From: Candidatus Olsenella pullistercoris
Lineage (GTDB): Bacteria > Actinomycetota > Coriobacteriia > Coriobacteriales > Atopobiaceae
DNA: 64,000 nucleotides
Assembly: GCA_019116525.1 (NCBI GenBank)
Contig: DXBM01000010.1
Location: 1 to 64,000 of the forward strand
Direction of reading: 5' to 3'
Shown here: piece by piece, positions 34,901-43,017 of the stretch
Layout: each line of letters begins with the position of its first letter
Numbering within the stretch: the stretch's first letter is position 1
The notes under the pieces: generated by a model
Seen by the model: only the letters and a program-made list of their open reading frames with translations
Told to the model about the DNA's origin: nothing
Database searches by the model: none
Position numbers and translations under genes: made by a program

Positions 34901-36736
34901 ATGGCCTCTCACTTTGCTGCTGACACCACTCGCTCTGGCAGAAAGACCGGATCTCACGACGCGCGAGGGCGCGCGCCTCGTCCCTCTCGGCGTGGTCGAA
35001 CGGTGGCCGTTGTCATAGGTGTCATCGTTGCGCTCGTGCTCGTCGTTGGGGGCACTGTCGGGTTCATGTTCTATCGATCTGCCATGGGCGTTCGCGCGGA
35101 GGCGTCTGAGCTCATGGCCCAGGCGTCCACGCTCAAGGAGAGTCTCAAGAGCGGTGACGCTGAGGCGCTGGCCAGCTCCGTGCAGACGATCTCCGAGAAG
35201 GCCGCGTACATCGATGCCGAGGTTCACACCCCACTCTGGGGCGTTGTCTCTGCGGTGCCCGTGATTGGCGAGGACGTCCGTTCCCTTCAGACGCTTGGCT
35301 CCGTGGCCACTGACCTTGTGGACAACGCGCTCGTTCCCATTGCGAACAGCGTCTCCGGGATGAGCCTCTCGGAGATCTTTTCTGACGGCACGGTCAACAT
35401 CGATCTCGTCACTGCCGTCTCTGAGTCCTTCACCAGCGCCGCGCCAGTCATCCAGAGCTCGATGGAAACGATCTCCTCGCTTCCCGAGGCGCACATCCCA
35501 CAGGTTCGTGAGGTGCTCGAGAGGATTCAGGAGCCGGTTGCGCAGGTCGATGACCTTGTCGACTCGGCGCTCCCTCTGCTGCAGCAGCTTCCCGAGATAC
35601 TCGGCGCCGACGGCGCTCGCACCTACCTTATCATCGCTCAGAACAACGCCGAGCTTCGGTCGACGGGCGGTCTGCCTGGCTCATGGGGCACGCTCACCGT
35701 CGACAACGGGGTGATCTCCCTCGGCAGCGACTTCCAGACCATCCTTCACCAGCCCGGTTTCAGCGTCTCAGCGACCGAAGAGGAGATAACCCGCATCTGT
35801 GCGAGCATCCACACCGACCCGGCCCAGGTCAACTTCACGCCCAACTTCGTGCGCGTGGGTGAGCTCTCGCAGGAGTACTGGGAGCAGGCGGGCTACGGGA
35901 CCGTCGATGGCGTCATCGCCATAGATCCGGTCTTCCTTCAGAGCCTTCTCTCGCTCACCGGGGGCTTTACCGCGGTTGACGGAACGACGGTCGACGGCAC
36001 CAATGCTGCCAGGGTCCTCCTGAGCGACACGTACTGGAAGTTCGGAAACGACGGGGAGGCTCAGGACGCCTACTTCGCCTCCGTTGCCGCCGATGCCTTC
36101 TCGCACATCATGAGCAACCTTGGCAACGCCGGCCTCACTGACCTCTGGGACACGATCAGTCAGGGCGCCGAGCAGGGTCGCCTGCTCGTATGGATGTCCG
36201 ATGACGACGAGGAGGCCCTGATGGAGCAGATGGGCTTCTCGGGATCGCTCGGCTCAGACCCCTCGGCTCCCGAGCTCGGCGTTTACATCAACGACGACAC
36301 CATCTCCAAGATCAGCTGGTACACCTCCATGCACACTGAGGTTGGCGAGGGCGTCGAGAACGCTGACGGCACCACGACCTATGCCGTGACCACCACCCTC
36401 ACGAACACGATCACCGCCGAGGAGGCGAGCAGCGCACCGACCTACATCTCTGGCGGAAACTCTAACAAGAGAGACGTCACCGACATGCTCGACTACGTCT
36501 ATTTCTATGCTCCCGCCGGAGGCTCCATCTCTGACATGACGGTGAGCGAGGGCGGCCTGGTGGGCGACTTCCCGGTCACTGACACGACGGCATACGGCCT
36601 CCAGCTCGTGAGCGCGCACGTGCACGCGCGCGGGGGGGAGACCGTGACCTTCACCTATAACGTGACCGTCTCTGCGGAGGCGTCCGAGCCCCTCTCCGTG
36701 CGCACCACCCCACTTGCGCAGACGTCGCTCATGTAG
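34901..36736 (+). CDS. DUF4012 domain protein, membrane-anchored
   Basis: 611 residues. A basic cytoplasmic N-terminus (about 1-33) and one membrane helix (about 34-58, VAVVIGVIVALVLVVGGTVG) are followed by a large extracytoplasmic DUF4012 region. That region has a helical heptad-like segment and then the conserved core RTYLIIAQNNAELRSTGGLPG and GVIAIDPVFLQSLLSLTGG. DUF4012 proteins are common in actinobacterial surface-polysaccharide loci; their role is unsettled, with attachment or processing of glycopolymers at the wall as one possibility. ATG 34901 is preceded by AAAGGAAA; TTG 34883 is in frame but lacks a site. A strong hairpin follows the gene. Confidence 0.83.
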   Translation: MASHFAADTTRSGRKTGSHDARGRAPRPSRRGRTVAVVIGVIVALVLVVGGTVGFMFYRSAMGVRAEASELMAQASTLKESLKSGDAEALASSVQTISEKAAYIDAEVHTPLWGVVSAVPVIGEDVRSLQTLGSVATDLVDNALVPIANSVSGMSLSEIFSDGTVNIDLVTAVSESFTSAAPVIQSSMETISSLPEAHIPQVREVLERIQEPVAQVDDLVDSALPLLQQLPEILGADGARTYLIIAQNNAELRSTGGLPGSWGTLTVDNGVISLGSDFQTILHQPGFSVSATEEEITRICASIHTDPAQVNFTPNFVRVGELSQEYWEQAGYGTVDGVIAIDPVFLQSLLSLTGGFTAVDGTTVDGTNAARVLLSDTYWKFGNDGEAQDAYFASVAADAFSHIMSNLGNAGLTDLWDTISQGAEQGRLLVWMSDDDEEALMEQMGFSGSLGSDPSAPELGVYINDDTISKISWYTSMHTEVGEGVENADGTTTYAVTTTLTNTITAEEASSAPTYISGGNSNKRDVTDMLDYVYFYAPAGGSISDMTVSEGGLVGDFPVTDTTAYGLQLVSAHVHARGGETVTFTYNVTVSAEASEPLSVRTTPLAQTSLM

Positions 36737-36758
36737 GCATTACGGGCCTCAAGCGACT

Positions 36759-36789
36759 GCAAAAGCGACTGCGAGGCAGCCGCTTTTGC
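36759..36789 (+). terminator. hairpin terminator after the DUF4012 gene
   Basis: A 14-bp stem with one mismatch (36759-36772 with 36776-36789) has a 3-base GAG loop. The right arm contains CGCTTTTGC, so the T-run is within the arm, and the matching A-run on the left would serve the other strand too. Confidence 0.7.
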
Positions 36790-36910
36790 TATGTGAGGTT
36801 TCGATGTTCCCCGGGGAGCCTTTCTCGAACTCCGCTACCGTATGTCCGGAACTTTGAGAACCTGCATTCAGTCCCAAATCAAGAAACCAACACACCCTTG
36901 GGAGGAACCG

Positions 36911-38587
36911 ATGCGAAACACAAGCGGCATAACCCGTCGTCAGCTCGTGAGGGCCTCTGCGCTCGGGGTGGGGACGTGCCTCGTCCTCGGCGCGGCGCCC
37001 GCGCGCGCCGAGGAGGCGCGTGAGGCGCTGCCCTCCGAGGCCCTCGACTACCTCTACATAGACTCCTCGAGCATATGCGCTGGGGAGGAGCAGAACGTGG
37101 TTATCGCCCTGCTCGACCACGATGGCTTCACGTCTGCCACGCTCCTTCTCACGAGCGCTGACGGCTCTGAGCGCACCGTGGCCCTTACGCGTGGGGCGGA
37201 TAACGCGATGCTCTTTGCCTTTGCTGCCGAGGAGGGGGCCTGGACGGTGAGCTCGACCTCCTTTGCGGACGCCAAGGGAAGCTACTGCCTTGACCTCTCG
37301 GGGGAGGACGCCGACGTGCGATCGTTCGAGGTGGCCTCGGCCACGGTCTCCGCTCTCAGCGAGACGAGCGGGAGCTCCGAGGGGGACCTGGACGAGGAGA
37401 TGACCTTGCAGGTCTACAGCGGGGACGACGAGGGCGAGGTGATCGAGTCCTCCTCCATTGAGGACGCCGCCGCGGTGACGGGGGTCACTGCCTCGTCCTC
37501 GAGCGCACGGAGCGTGGAGAGAGCTTCCAACGTGATCGTGGCGCTCGATCCCGGCCACGTTGCCGCCGGCTCTGGCGCCTCGGGCAACGGGCTTCACGAG
37601 GAGGAGCTCACCTGGCAGATAGCGCAGTACTGCAAGGCCGAGCTCGACTCTTACGTCGGCGTCTCGTCTTTCTACACCGTTACTCCGAGCAGCGAGTCAT
37701 ACGCCGGGGATGCGAAGGGTGACCTCCTGCGCCGCGTCGAGGCAGCGGTTGAGGGTGACGCTGCGGTGCTCGTGAGCCTTCACATCAACTCGAGCTCCAG
37801 CGGCGGGGCGTATGGCGCCGAGGTCTACGCTCCCTACGACGGGAGCTACAACAACAATACGCACACTGTGGGCGAGGCTCTCGCCGAGAGGATCATCGGG
37901 CAGCTCGAGGACCTTGGCCTCTTCAACCGCGGCGTGCGCTTCCGGACCATCAGCAACAACGAGAACTACGAGTACGCCGACGGCTCGGACGGGGACTACT
38001 ACGGCATCATTCGCTACGCTCGCCAAGAGGGGCTGCCCGCCGTCATCGTGGAGCACGCCTTCATCAGCAACGCGAGCGATGCCTCCAAGTTCCTGAGCTC
38101 TTCCGCAAAGTTGAAGAAGCTCGGAATTGCCGATGCCACGGGCATCGCCAACTACTTTGGCCTCTCCAAGATCCCCGGTGCCATGTACCGCATGTACAAC
38201 CCCAACTCCGGCGAGCACTTCTACACCGCGAGAGCCTACGAGCGCGACTCCCTGGTCGACGCCGGCTGGAACTACGAGGGCCTCGGTTGGGTCGCGCCTG
38301 AGAAGTCCAACACCCCGGTCTACCGTCTTTACAACCCCAACGCAGGTGACCATCACTACACGACGAGCGCCTACGAGCGCGACCACCTGCGCTCGGTGGG
38401 CTGGAACTACGAGGGCGTCGGCTGGTACTCCGACGACGCCAAGTCCGTTGCCGTCTACCGCCAGTACAACCCCAACGCACGAGCCGGTGCTCACAACTTC
38501 ACGACGAGCACCTACGAGCGCGACCAGCTCGTCAAGGCAGGGTGGCATGACGAGGGCATCGCCTGGTACGCGACCGAGACCGCCTAG
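36911..38587 (+). CDS. secreted N-acetylmuramoyl-L-alanine amidase (Amidase_3) with YRLYN repeats
   Basis: 558 residues. The N-terminus ITRRQLVRASALGVGTCLVL resembles a twin-arginine signal peptide, with cleavage near APARA. A roughly 170-residue beta-rich region precedes an Amidase_3 domain (about 207-415) with zinc ligands and catalytic residues in ALDPGH (213-216), LHEEEL (around Glu230), SLHIN and VEHAF. It should cut the bond between MurNAc and the stem peptide. Three YRLYNPN repeats (about 425-558) close the protein and probably bind the wall or a glycan. GGAGGAA precedes ATG 36911. It is followed 20 bases later by a glucosaminidase with the same repeats. Confidence 0.88.
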   Translation: MRNTSGITRRQLVRASALGVGTCLVLGAAPARAEEAREALPSEALDYLYIDSSSICAGEEQNVVIALLDHDGFTSATLLLTSADGSERTVALTRGADNAMLFAFAAEEGAWTVSSTSFADAKGSYCLDLSGEDADVRSFEVASATVSALSETSGSSEGDLDEEMTLQVYSGDDEGEVIESSSIEDAAAVTGVTASSSSARSVERASNVIVALDPGHVAAGSGASGNGLHEEELTWQIAQYCKAELDSYVGVSSFYTVTPSSESYAGDAKGDLLRRVEAAVEGDAAVLVSLHINSSSSGGAYGAEVYAPYDGSYNNNTHTVGEALAERIIGQLEDLGLFNRGVRFRTISNNENYEYADGSDGDYYGIIRYARQEGLPAVIVEHAFISNASDASKFLSSSAKLKKLGIADATGIANYFGLSKIPGAMYRMYNPNSGEHFYTARAYERDSLVDAGWNYEGLGWVAPEKSNTPVYRLYNPNAGDHHYTTSAYERDHLRSVGWNYEGVGWYSDDAKSVAVYRQYNPNARAGAHNFTTSTYERDQLVKAGWHDEGIAWYATETA

Positions 38588-38607
38588 CGCCCGGAGATTG
38601 GAGCCAC

Positions 38608-39705
38608 ATGACCAAGCGGACCCATGTCCCACACATTCTTGCAGCTCTCTCCCTCGTTGTTGCCCTCTTGCTGGGAGCGCTCGTCCCCTGCGGCTCATCC
38701 GCGCTTGCAGCAGAGGCGACCGAGACAGAGGGCGTACAGATGTACCGCCTCTACAACCCCAACTCCGGCGAGCATTTTTACACCGCGAGCGCCTACGAGC
38801 GCGACTCCCTCGTCAAAGAGGGCTGGGAGAGCGAGGGCGTGGGCTGGATTGCCCCCGCGAAGTCCGACACGCCGGTCTACCGCCTCTACAACCCCAACGC
38901 TGGAGACCACCACTACACCGCCTCCGCCTACGAGCGCGACAGCCTTGTCAAGGCGGGCTGGAGGTACGAGAACGTGGGCTGGTACTCCGACGACGCTGAG
39001 GCGGTGGCGGTGTACCGGCAGTACAACCCCAACGCAGTCTCGGGGGCCCACAACTACACGACGAGCACCTACGAGCGTGACATGCTCATCAAGGCGGGCT
39101 GGAACGACGAGGAGATCGGTTGGTACGGGCTTTCCACGAGCGAGGATGACCCCTACCACGGCCTTGCCACGCGTACGCCCATCATGGGCGCCTCCTCGGT
39201 GAGCGCAGATGAGATGGTCGCCTACTTCCAGGCCTACCTCGACCGCACGGGCAAGGAGTACCCCGCGGACGTCTACGCCCAGTACGGCGCCGCAACGCTT
39301 GAGGACTTCTGCCGAATCCTGCTCGAGGAGGCCAACGCTGAGGGAGTGAGGGCAGAGGTGCTCTTTGCGCAGGTGGTGCATGAGACGGGCTACCTGCAGT
39401 TTGGCGGGCAGGTCAAGGCCGAGCAGTGCAACTTCGGCGGCATCGGCGCCACTGACGGCGGCGCTTCAGGGGCCGACTTCAGCAACAACGGCGAGGACTC
39501 GGTTCGCATCGGGCTGCGCGCGCAGGCGCAGCACCTCAAGGCATACGCCTCCACCGAGCCGCTCGAGCAGGAGTGCGTGGACCCGCGCTTCAACCTCGTT
39601 ACGCGCGGCTCGGCGCCCCTCGTCGAGAACCTCGGGAGCGGCAAGTGGGCCTCGAGCCCCTACTACGCCGAGGCGCTGACGAAGATCATATCCGCGCTGG
39701 TGTAG
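38608..39705 (+). CDS. secreted glucosaminidase-domain protein with YRLYN repeats
   Basis: 365 residues. Signal peptide about 1-35 (LSLVVALLLGALVPCGSSALAA), then three YRLYNPNSGEHFYT-type repeats (about 45-175), then a glucosaminidase (GH73-like) domain containing EVLFAQVVHETGYLQFGG and NFGGIGATDGG. GH73 enzymes cleave the GlcNAc-MurNAc glycan of peptidoglycan; the ETGYLQFGG glutamate is the likely acid. Here the repeats precede the enzyme, the reverse of the preceding amidase gene. GGAG precedes ATG 38608. It is probably co-transcribed with the amidase, giving a paired set of wall hydrolases at the end of the glycopolymer locus. Confidence 0.85.
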   Translation: MTKRTHVPHILAALSLVVALLLGALVPCGSSALAAEATETEGVQMYRLYNPNSGEHFYTASAYERDSLVKEGWESEGVGWIAPAKSDTPVYRLYNPNAGDHHYTASAYERDSLVKAGWRYENVGWYSDDAEAVAVYRQYNPNAVSGAHNYTTSTYERDMLIKAGWNDEEIGWYGLSTSEDDPYHGLATRTPIMGASSVSADEMVAYFQAYLDRTGKEYPADVYAQYGAATLEDFCRILLEEANAEGVRAEVLFAQVVHETGYLQFGGQVKAEQCNFGGIGATDGGASGADFSNNGEDSVRIGLRAQAQHLKAYASTEPLEQECVDPRFNLVTRGSAPLVENLGSGKWASSPYYAEALTKIISALV

Positions 39706-39999
39706 CTGGGGCAGAGGTTTTCATGGCGGCCCGGGCGGGAGGACTTTCTCGCCCGGGTCACGCCTTCAGTCGGCTCCGACGTGCGTTGAGTTCGCCGCCT
39801 GTCGGAGACATTTTGCCAGATGGGCCCTGGGGCGAATCGGCCGACCGGTCGCGGCCCATCGGCACCAAATTGCCCCCCAACGGATTGTCGCGACTGCGCG
39901 CGTGGTTTCGGGGTAACATGTCCTCTGTGGCCAAACGGTCACGGGTATCGCGCGCAAGCGCAGCTTTTGCCCCGCGGGGCAGAGAAAGAAAGGCACGAC
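39706..39999. other. intergenic region / leader of cold-shock gene
   Basis: No gene. A GC-rich hairpin (CCCGGGCGGG at 39730-39739 with CTCGCCCGGG at 39748-39757, one mismatch) without a T-tract may end the upstream transcript. The remaining bases probably hold the cold-shock gene promoter and a long 5' leader, but I could not fix a promoter. Confidence 0.4.
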
Positions 40000-40203
40000 A
40001 TGGCTCAGGGTACTGTTAAGTGGTTCAATCCGGACAAGGGCTACGGCTTCATCTCCCGCGAGGACGGGGACGACCTGTTCGTTCACTTCTCCGAGATTCA
40101 GATGGACGGCTTCAAGACGCTGGACGAGGGCCAGGCCGTTGAGTTTGACATCACGACCGGCCAGAACGGCAAGCTCCAGGCCTCCAACGTTCGCAAGATC
40201 TAG
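40000..40203 (+). CDS. csp: cold-shock domain protein (CspA family)
   Basis: 67 residues, [19 protein letters not shown] at the N-terminus, with RNP1 (KGYGFI) and RNP2 (LFVHFSEI) of the OB-fold. It binds single-stranded RNA/DNA and acts as an RNA chaperone. The open frame extends far upstream, but ATG 40000, preceded by AGAAAGAAAGG, gives the standard family length. Monocistronic, with a strong terminator after it. Confidence 0.95.
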   Translation: MAQGTVKWFNPDKGYGFISREDGDDLFVHFSEIQMDGFKTLDEGQAVEFDITTGQNGKLQASNVRKI

Positions 40204-40227
40204 TTCTGCTAGGCAGAGCGACTTGGG

Positions 40228-40262
40228 AGGGGCTCGGACCTGTGGTCCGGGTCCCTCTTTTC
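40228..40262 (+). terminator. rho-independent terminator after csp
   Basis: A 13-base stem, with G-T and one A-G-type imperfection, pairs AGGGGCTCGGACC (40228-40240) with GGTCCGGGTCCCT (40244-40256). It has a 3-base loop and is followed by CTTTTC. Confidence 0.8.
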
Positions 40263-40716
40263 GTGTGGGTCGTGGTCCGGACGTGGTTGTGACACTGCGG
40301 GTGTTTCATCCCGGCGCATGGTCCTTCTCGGCTTCCTATTTGCCTCAATTCTGTCCTCCTTTCTGCCTTCTTTCTCACTTCCGTCAATCTGACGTTTCTG
40401 AGAGGCCCCCTGTGCTGTTTCCCTTCTCACAAACGTCATATTGACGCTTCAATGAAGGGCTGCGTGAAGAGGGCTTGCACAGATGCGTCAACTTGACGGA
40501 AGTGAGATTCCTCTCACGGAGGCTGACCCCACAGATGCGTCTGTCTGACAGAAGTGAGAAGGTGCCGGGTTCGGGCGGCATTTCACAAACGTCTGTTTGA
40601 CGCTTCTGCGAAGGACGAGCAGCGTGACCGACGGGATAGTTAGGGTTCGGTTGGAAAGGGAGCTTCTCGGTACTGGAGCGGACCCTGCCCTGATCTCGTG
40701 CGCGGGAGAAACCCCC
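40263..40716. other. long gene-free region carrying a periodic palindrome array
   Basis: About 450 bases with no credible gene on either strand. The first 100 bases are pyrimidine-rich and unremarkable. Bases 40371-40630 hold five palindromic units with exact 52-base period (separate entry). Bases 40631-40716 are unremarkable and lead into the marR promoter. Confidence 0.7.
40371..40630. repeat. five palindromic units with exact 52-bp period
   Basis: Each 52-base unit contains a 13-base palindrome of the form CGTC(A/T)NNNTGAC(G/A) at 40382, 40434, 40486, 40538 and 40590, so starts are exactly 52 apart. Flanks are semi-conserved: CTCACAAA or CACAGATG on the left, CTTCnnnGAAGG or GAAGTGAGA on the right. 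Units 2 and 5 resemble each other, as do 3 and 4. Bases 40373-40386 in unit 1 are perfectly complementary to 40494-40507 in unit 3. Positions 52 before and 52 after the series lack the motif. The array lies between the csp terminator and the marR promoter. Confidence 0.85.
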
Positions 40717-40745
40717 TTGACAACAATCCGAAATCGGACTATTGT
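40717..40745 (+). promoter_or_regulatory. strong promoter of marR-ABC operon
   Basis: A consensus TTGACA at 40717-40722 and TATTGT at 40740-40745 are separated by 17 bases. The predicted transcript starts about 25 bases before the GTG start codon of the MarR gene. Confidence 0.85.
40723..40745. promoter_or_regulatory. palindromic operator overlapping the -10 of the marR promoter
   Basis: ACAAT-CCGA-AA-TCGG-ACT-ATTGT forms an interrupted palindrome spanning the spacer and -10 box. MarR-family dimers commonly bind such sites and block their own promoter, so autoregulation of the marR-ABC operon is the simplest reading. Confidence 0.65.
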
Positions 40746-40777
40746 GGCGCCTCGTGACCGTCAGGAGGGAGGGCGCC

Positions 40778-41245
40778 GTGCCAGAGCGCGCCGAGGTCGT
40801 GAGCGCCCGCGCGCTCGACGTCCTGTACCAAAAGACCGACAAGGTCTACTACGAGTTCGCCCGAGGGTGCGGCCTCTCCGAGACCGCGTACTGGATCCTC
40901 TACGCCATCGAGGTCTCGGGTGGCCACGCGGCGCAGAGCGTCATCGCCACGGAGTTCTCGTACTCCAAGCAGACGGTCAACTCCGCGCTCAAGTCGCTTG
41001 AGGCAAAGGGGCTCGTGGAGCTCTCCTTTGCGGAGGGCAGCCGTCGCTCCAAGGTCGTCTCGCTCACGAGGGCGGGGCGCGCCTTCAGCGACGCGCGCAT
41101 CGTGCCCGCCATCGAGGCGGAGGACCGCGCCTTCTCAAGCCTCACGGCACGGGAGCGCGCCGAGTTCCTGCGTCTCGCGCGGGCCTACACCGACGCCATC
41201 GACCGAGAGCTCGCCGGCATCGCACAGAAAGGGGAGGGCAAGTGA
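40778..41245 (+). CDS. MarR family transcriptional regulator
   Basis: 155 residues with a MarR winged helix: an N-terminal dimerisation helix (DVLYQKTDKVYYEFAR), a recognition helix region (SVIATEFSYSKQTVNSALKSLEAKGLVEL), a wing (FAEGSRRSKVVSLTRAGR) and C-terminal helices. GTG 40778 is chosen because AGGAGGGAGG lies five bases upstream; the open frame's TTG at 40742 falls inside the -10 box and cannot be used. Its stop overlaps the GTG of the first exporter gene (GTGA), so it very likely controls the ABC exporter. The ligand is unknown. Confidence 0.9.
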   Translation: MPERAEVVSARALDVLYQKTDKVYYEFARGCGLSETAYWILYAIEVSGGHAAQSVIATEFSYSKQTVNSALKSLEAKGLVELSFAEGSRRSKVVSLTRAGRAFSDARIVPAIEAEDRAFSSLTARERAEFLRLARAYTDAIDRELAGIAQKGEGK

Positions 41246-43017
41246 GCGAGAAGAAACGCGACTACAGCAAGCGCACCTCGGCGCGCCTGCTGCTCAGCCT
41301 GCTCGCGCCCTACAAGGGGCTCGTGGCGCTGATCTTTGTCACGATGATCTTTGACCTGACGGGAATGCTGTTCATTCCGACGCAGCTCTCCGCGATGGTC
41401 AACGTTGCCGTGAACTCGCGCGACATGAGCTCGCTCATGGGCCATGGCGTCGCGATGCTGATCGCCGCCTTCGTGGGATCGGGCGGCTACATCGCCTCGG
41501 TCTACCTCTCCTCGAGGCTCTGCGCCAAGGTGGGCCGCGACCTTCGCATGCGCGTCTACGAGGCTTCGCTTGGCTTCTCCGGCTCCGACTTCAACGCGTT
41601 CGGCACGGGGTCGATGATCACGCGCACCCTCTCCGACGCCAACGTCGTTCAACAGACGCTGCTCATGTCGATCCTCATGATCGTCCCCGTTCCCATCATG
41701 TGCGCAATTGCGGTGGGCCTGGCCTTCTCCACCGACGTTGTCATGGGCTGGGTGCTCCTGGCCGTGACGCTCGTGGTCGTGGCGATTTGCGTTGCCGCCG
41801 TGGCGAAGTCGGCGCCCATCTTCACGCGCCTCCAGGGCTTCATCGACAACATGAACACGCGCCTTCGCGAGTCCATCACAGGAGTCCGCGTGATCAGGGC
41901 CTTTGGCAAGGAGTCGCACGAGCGCGCCCGTCTGAACGAGACGTTCACTGACTACGCCTCGAACGCCATCCGGGTGAACATGGTGTTCGCTCTCACGGAT
42001 TCCGTCACGTTCTTCCTCATGAACGCCGTAGAGGCGGCCATCATGTGGGCCGGGGCGGACCGCGTTGGCGCTCACGCCATGCAGATCGGCTCGATCTCGG
42101 CGCTCGTCGAGTACGCGATGCTCATCATGATGTTCCTCATGATGGCGCAGTTCGCCATCCTCCAGGTGCCCCGCGCCCTCGCGTGCCTGACGCGGGCCGC
42201 TGAGGTTCTCGACGTGAGGCCCGAGATTGCCGACGCCCCTGCCACGGCCTCGATCAAGGGTGGCGAGAGGGGCGAGGAGGTCGCGCGCTTCGACCACGTG
42301 AGCATGCGCTTCTCCGACGCCGACGAGGACACGCTGCACGACATCTCCTTCGCGCTGCGCCGCGGCGAGGTGACGGCGATCATCGGCAACACGGGCTCGG
42401 GCAAGTCAACGATCGCAAAGATGCTCCTGCGCTTCAACGACGTGACGGGCGGCAGCCTCACCTTCGGCGGCGTGGACGTGCGCCGCCTCGCCCAGGCTGA
42501 GCTGCGCGAGCGCATCGCGTACGTGCCGCAGAAGGCATGGCTCTTCTCGGGCACGATCGCCGAGAACCTCCGCCACGGAGACGCGAGCGCCCCCGACGAG
42601 CGGCTCTGGCACGCGCTCGACGTCGCACAGGGCTCCTTCGTCCGAGACCTGCCCGACGCGCTCGGGACGCGCGTGGCACAGGGTGGCACGAACTTCTCCG
42701 GCGGGCAGCGCCAGCGCCTCGCCATCGCCCGCGCCCTCGTGCGAGGGGCCGACCTCTATGTGTTCGACGACTCGTTCTCCGCGCTCGACTACAAGACCGA
42801 CTCCGCGCTGCGCCGTGCCCTCAAGGGGGAGCTCACGGACGCGGCCACGCTCATCATCGCGCAGCGCGTGAGCACCATCCATGACGCCGACCAGATTGTT
42901 GTCCTCAAGGACGGCGAGGTCGTGGGCCTGGGGACCCACGACGAGCTCATGGCCGGCTGCCCCACCTACCGCGCCATCGCCGACTCCCAGACGAGAGGGG
43001 AGGACTCCCATGCCTAG
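41242..43017 (+). CDS. ABC exporter half-transporter, subunit A (heterodimeric multidrug type)
   Basis: 591 residues. A six-helix exporter membrane domain (about 20-310) is followed by an ATPase with Walker A GNTGSGKST, Q-loop VPQKAWLFSG, signature NFSGGQRQRLAIARA and Walker B LYVFDDSFSALD. The catalytic Glu after Walker B is Asp (FDDS), as in one subunit of known heterodimeric exporters such as TM287/288 or BmrCD, meaning one of the two ATP sites is weak or inactive. Starts at GTG 41242 inside the marR stop and overlaps the next gene by eight bases. Substrate unknown: drug, lipid or peptide export are all possible. Confidence 0.9.
   Translation: MSEKKRDYSKRTSARLLLSLLAPYKGLVALIFVTMIFDLTGMLFIPTQLSAMVNVAVNSRDMSSLMGHGVAMLIAAFVGSGGYIASVYLSSRLCAKVGRDLRMRVYEASLGFSGSDFNAFGTGSMITRTLSDANVVQQTLLMSILMIVPVPIMCAIAVGLAFSTDVVMGWVLLAVTLVVVAICVAAVAKSAPIFTRLQGFIDNMNTRLRESITGVRVIRAFGKESHERARLNETFTDYASNAIRVNMVFALTDSVTFFLMNAVEAAIMWAGADRVGAHAMQIGSISALVEYAMLIMMFLMMAQFAILQVPRALACLTRAAEVLDVRPEIADAPATASIKGGERGEEVARFDHVSMRFSDADEDTLHDISFALRRGEVTAIIGNTGSGKSTIAKMLLRFNDVTGGSLTFGGVDVRRLAQAELRERIAYVPQKAWLFSGTIAENLRHGDASAPDERLWHALDVAQGSFVRDLPDALGTRVAQGGTNFSGGQRQRLAIARALVRGADLYVFDDSFSALDYKTDSALRRALKGELTDAATLIIAQRVSTIHDADQIVVLKDGEVVGLGTHDELMAGCPTYRAIADSQTRGEDSHA

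Noticed and set aside
40371..40630. CRISPR array
   Set aside because: Period and unit number fit loosely, but the repeated parts differ too much between units, the conserved core is only 13 bases with a variable centre, and there are no cas genes in the window.
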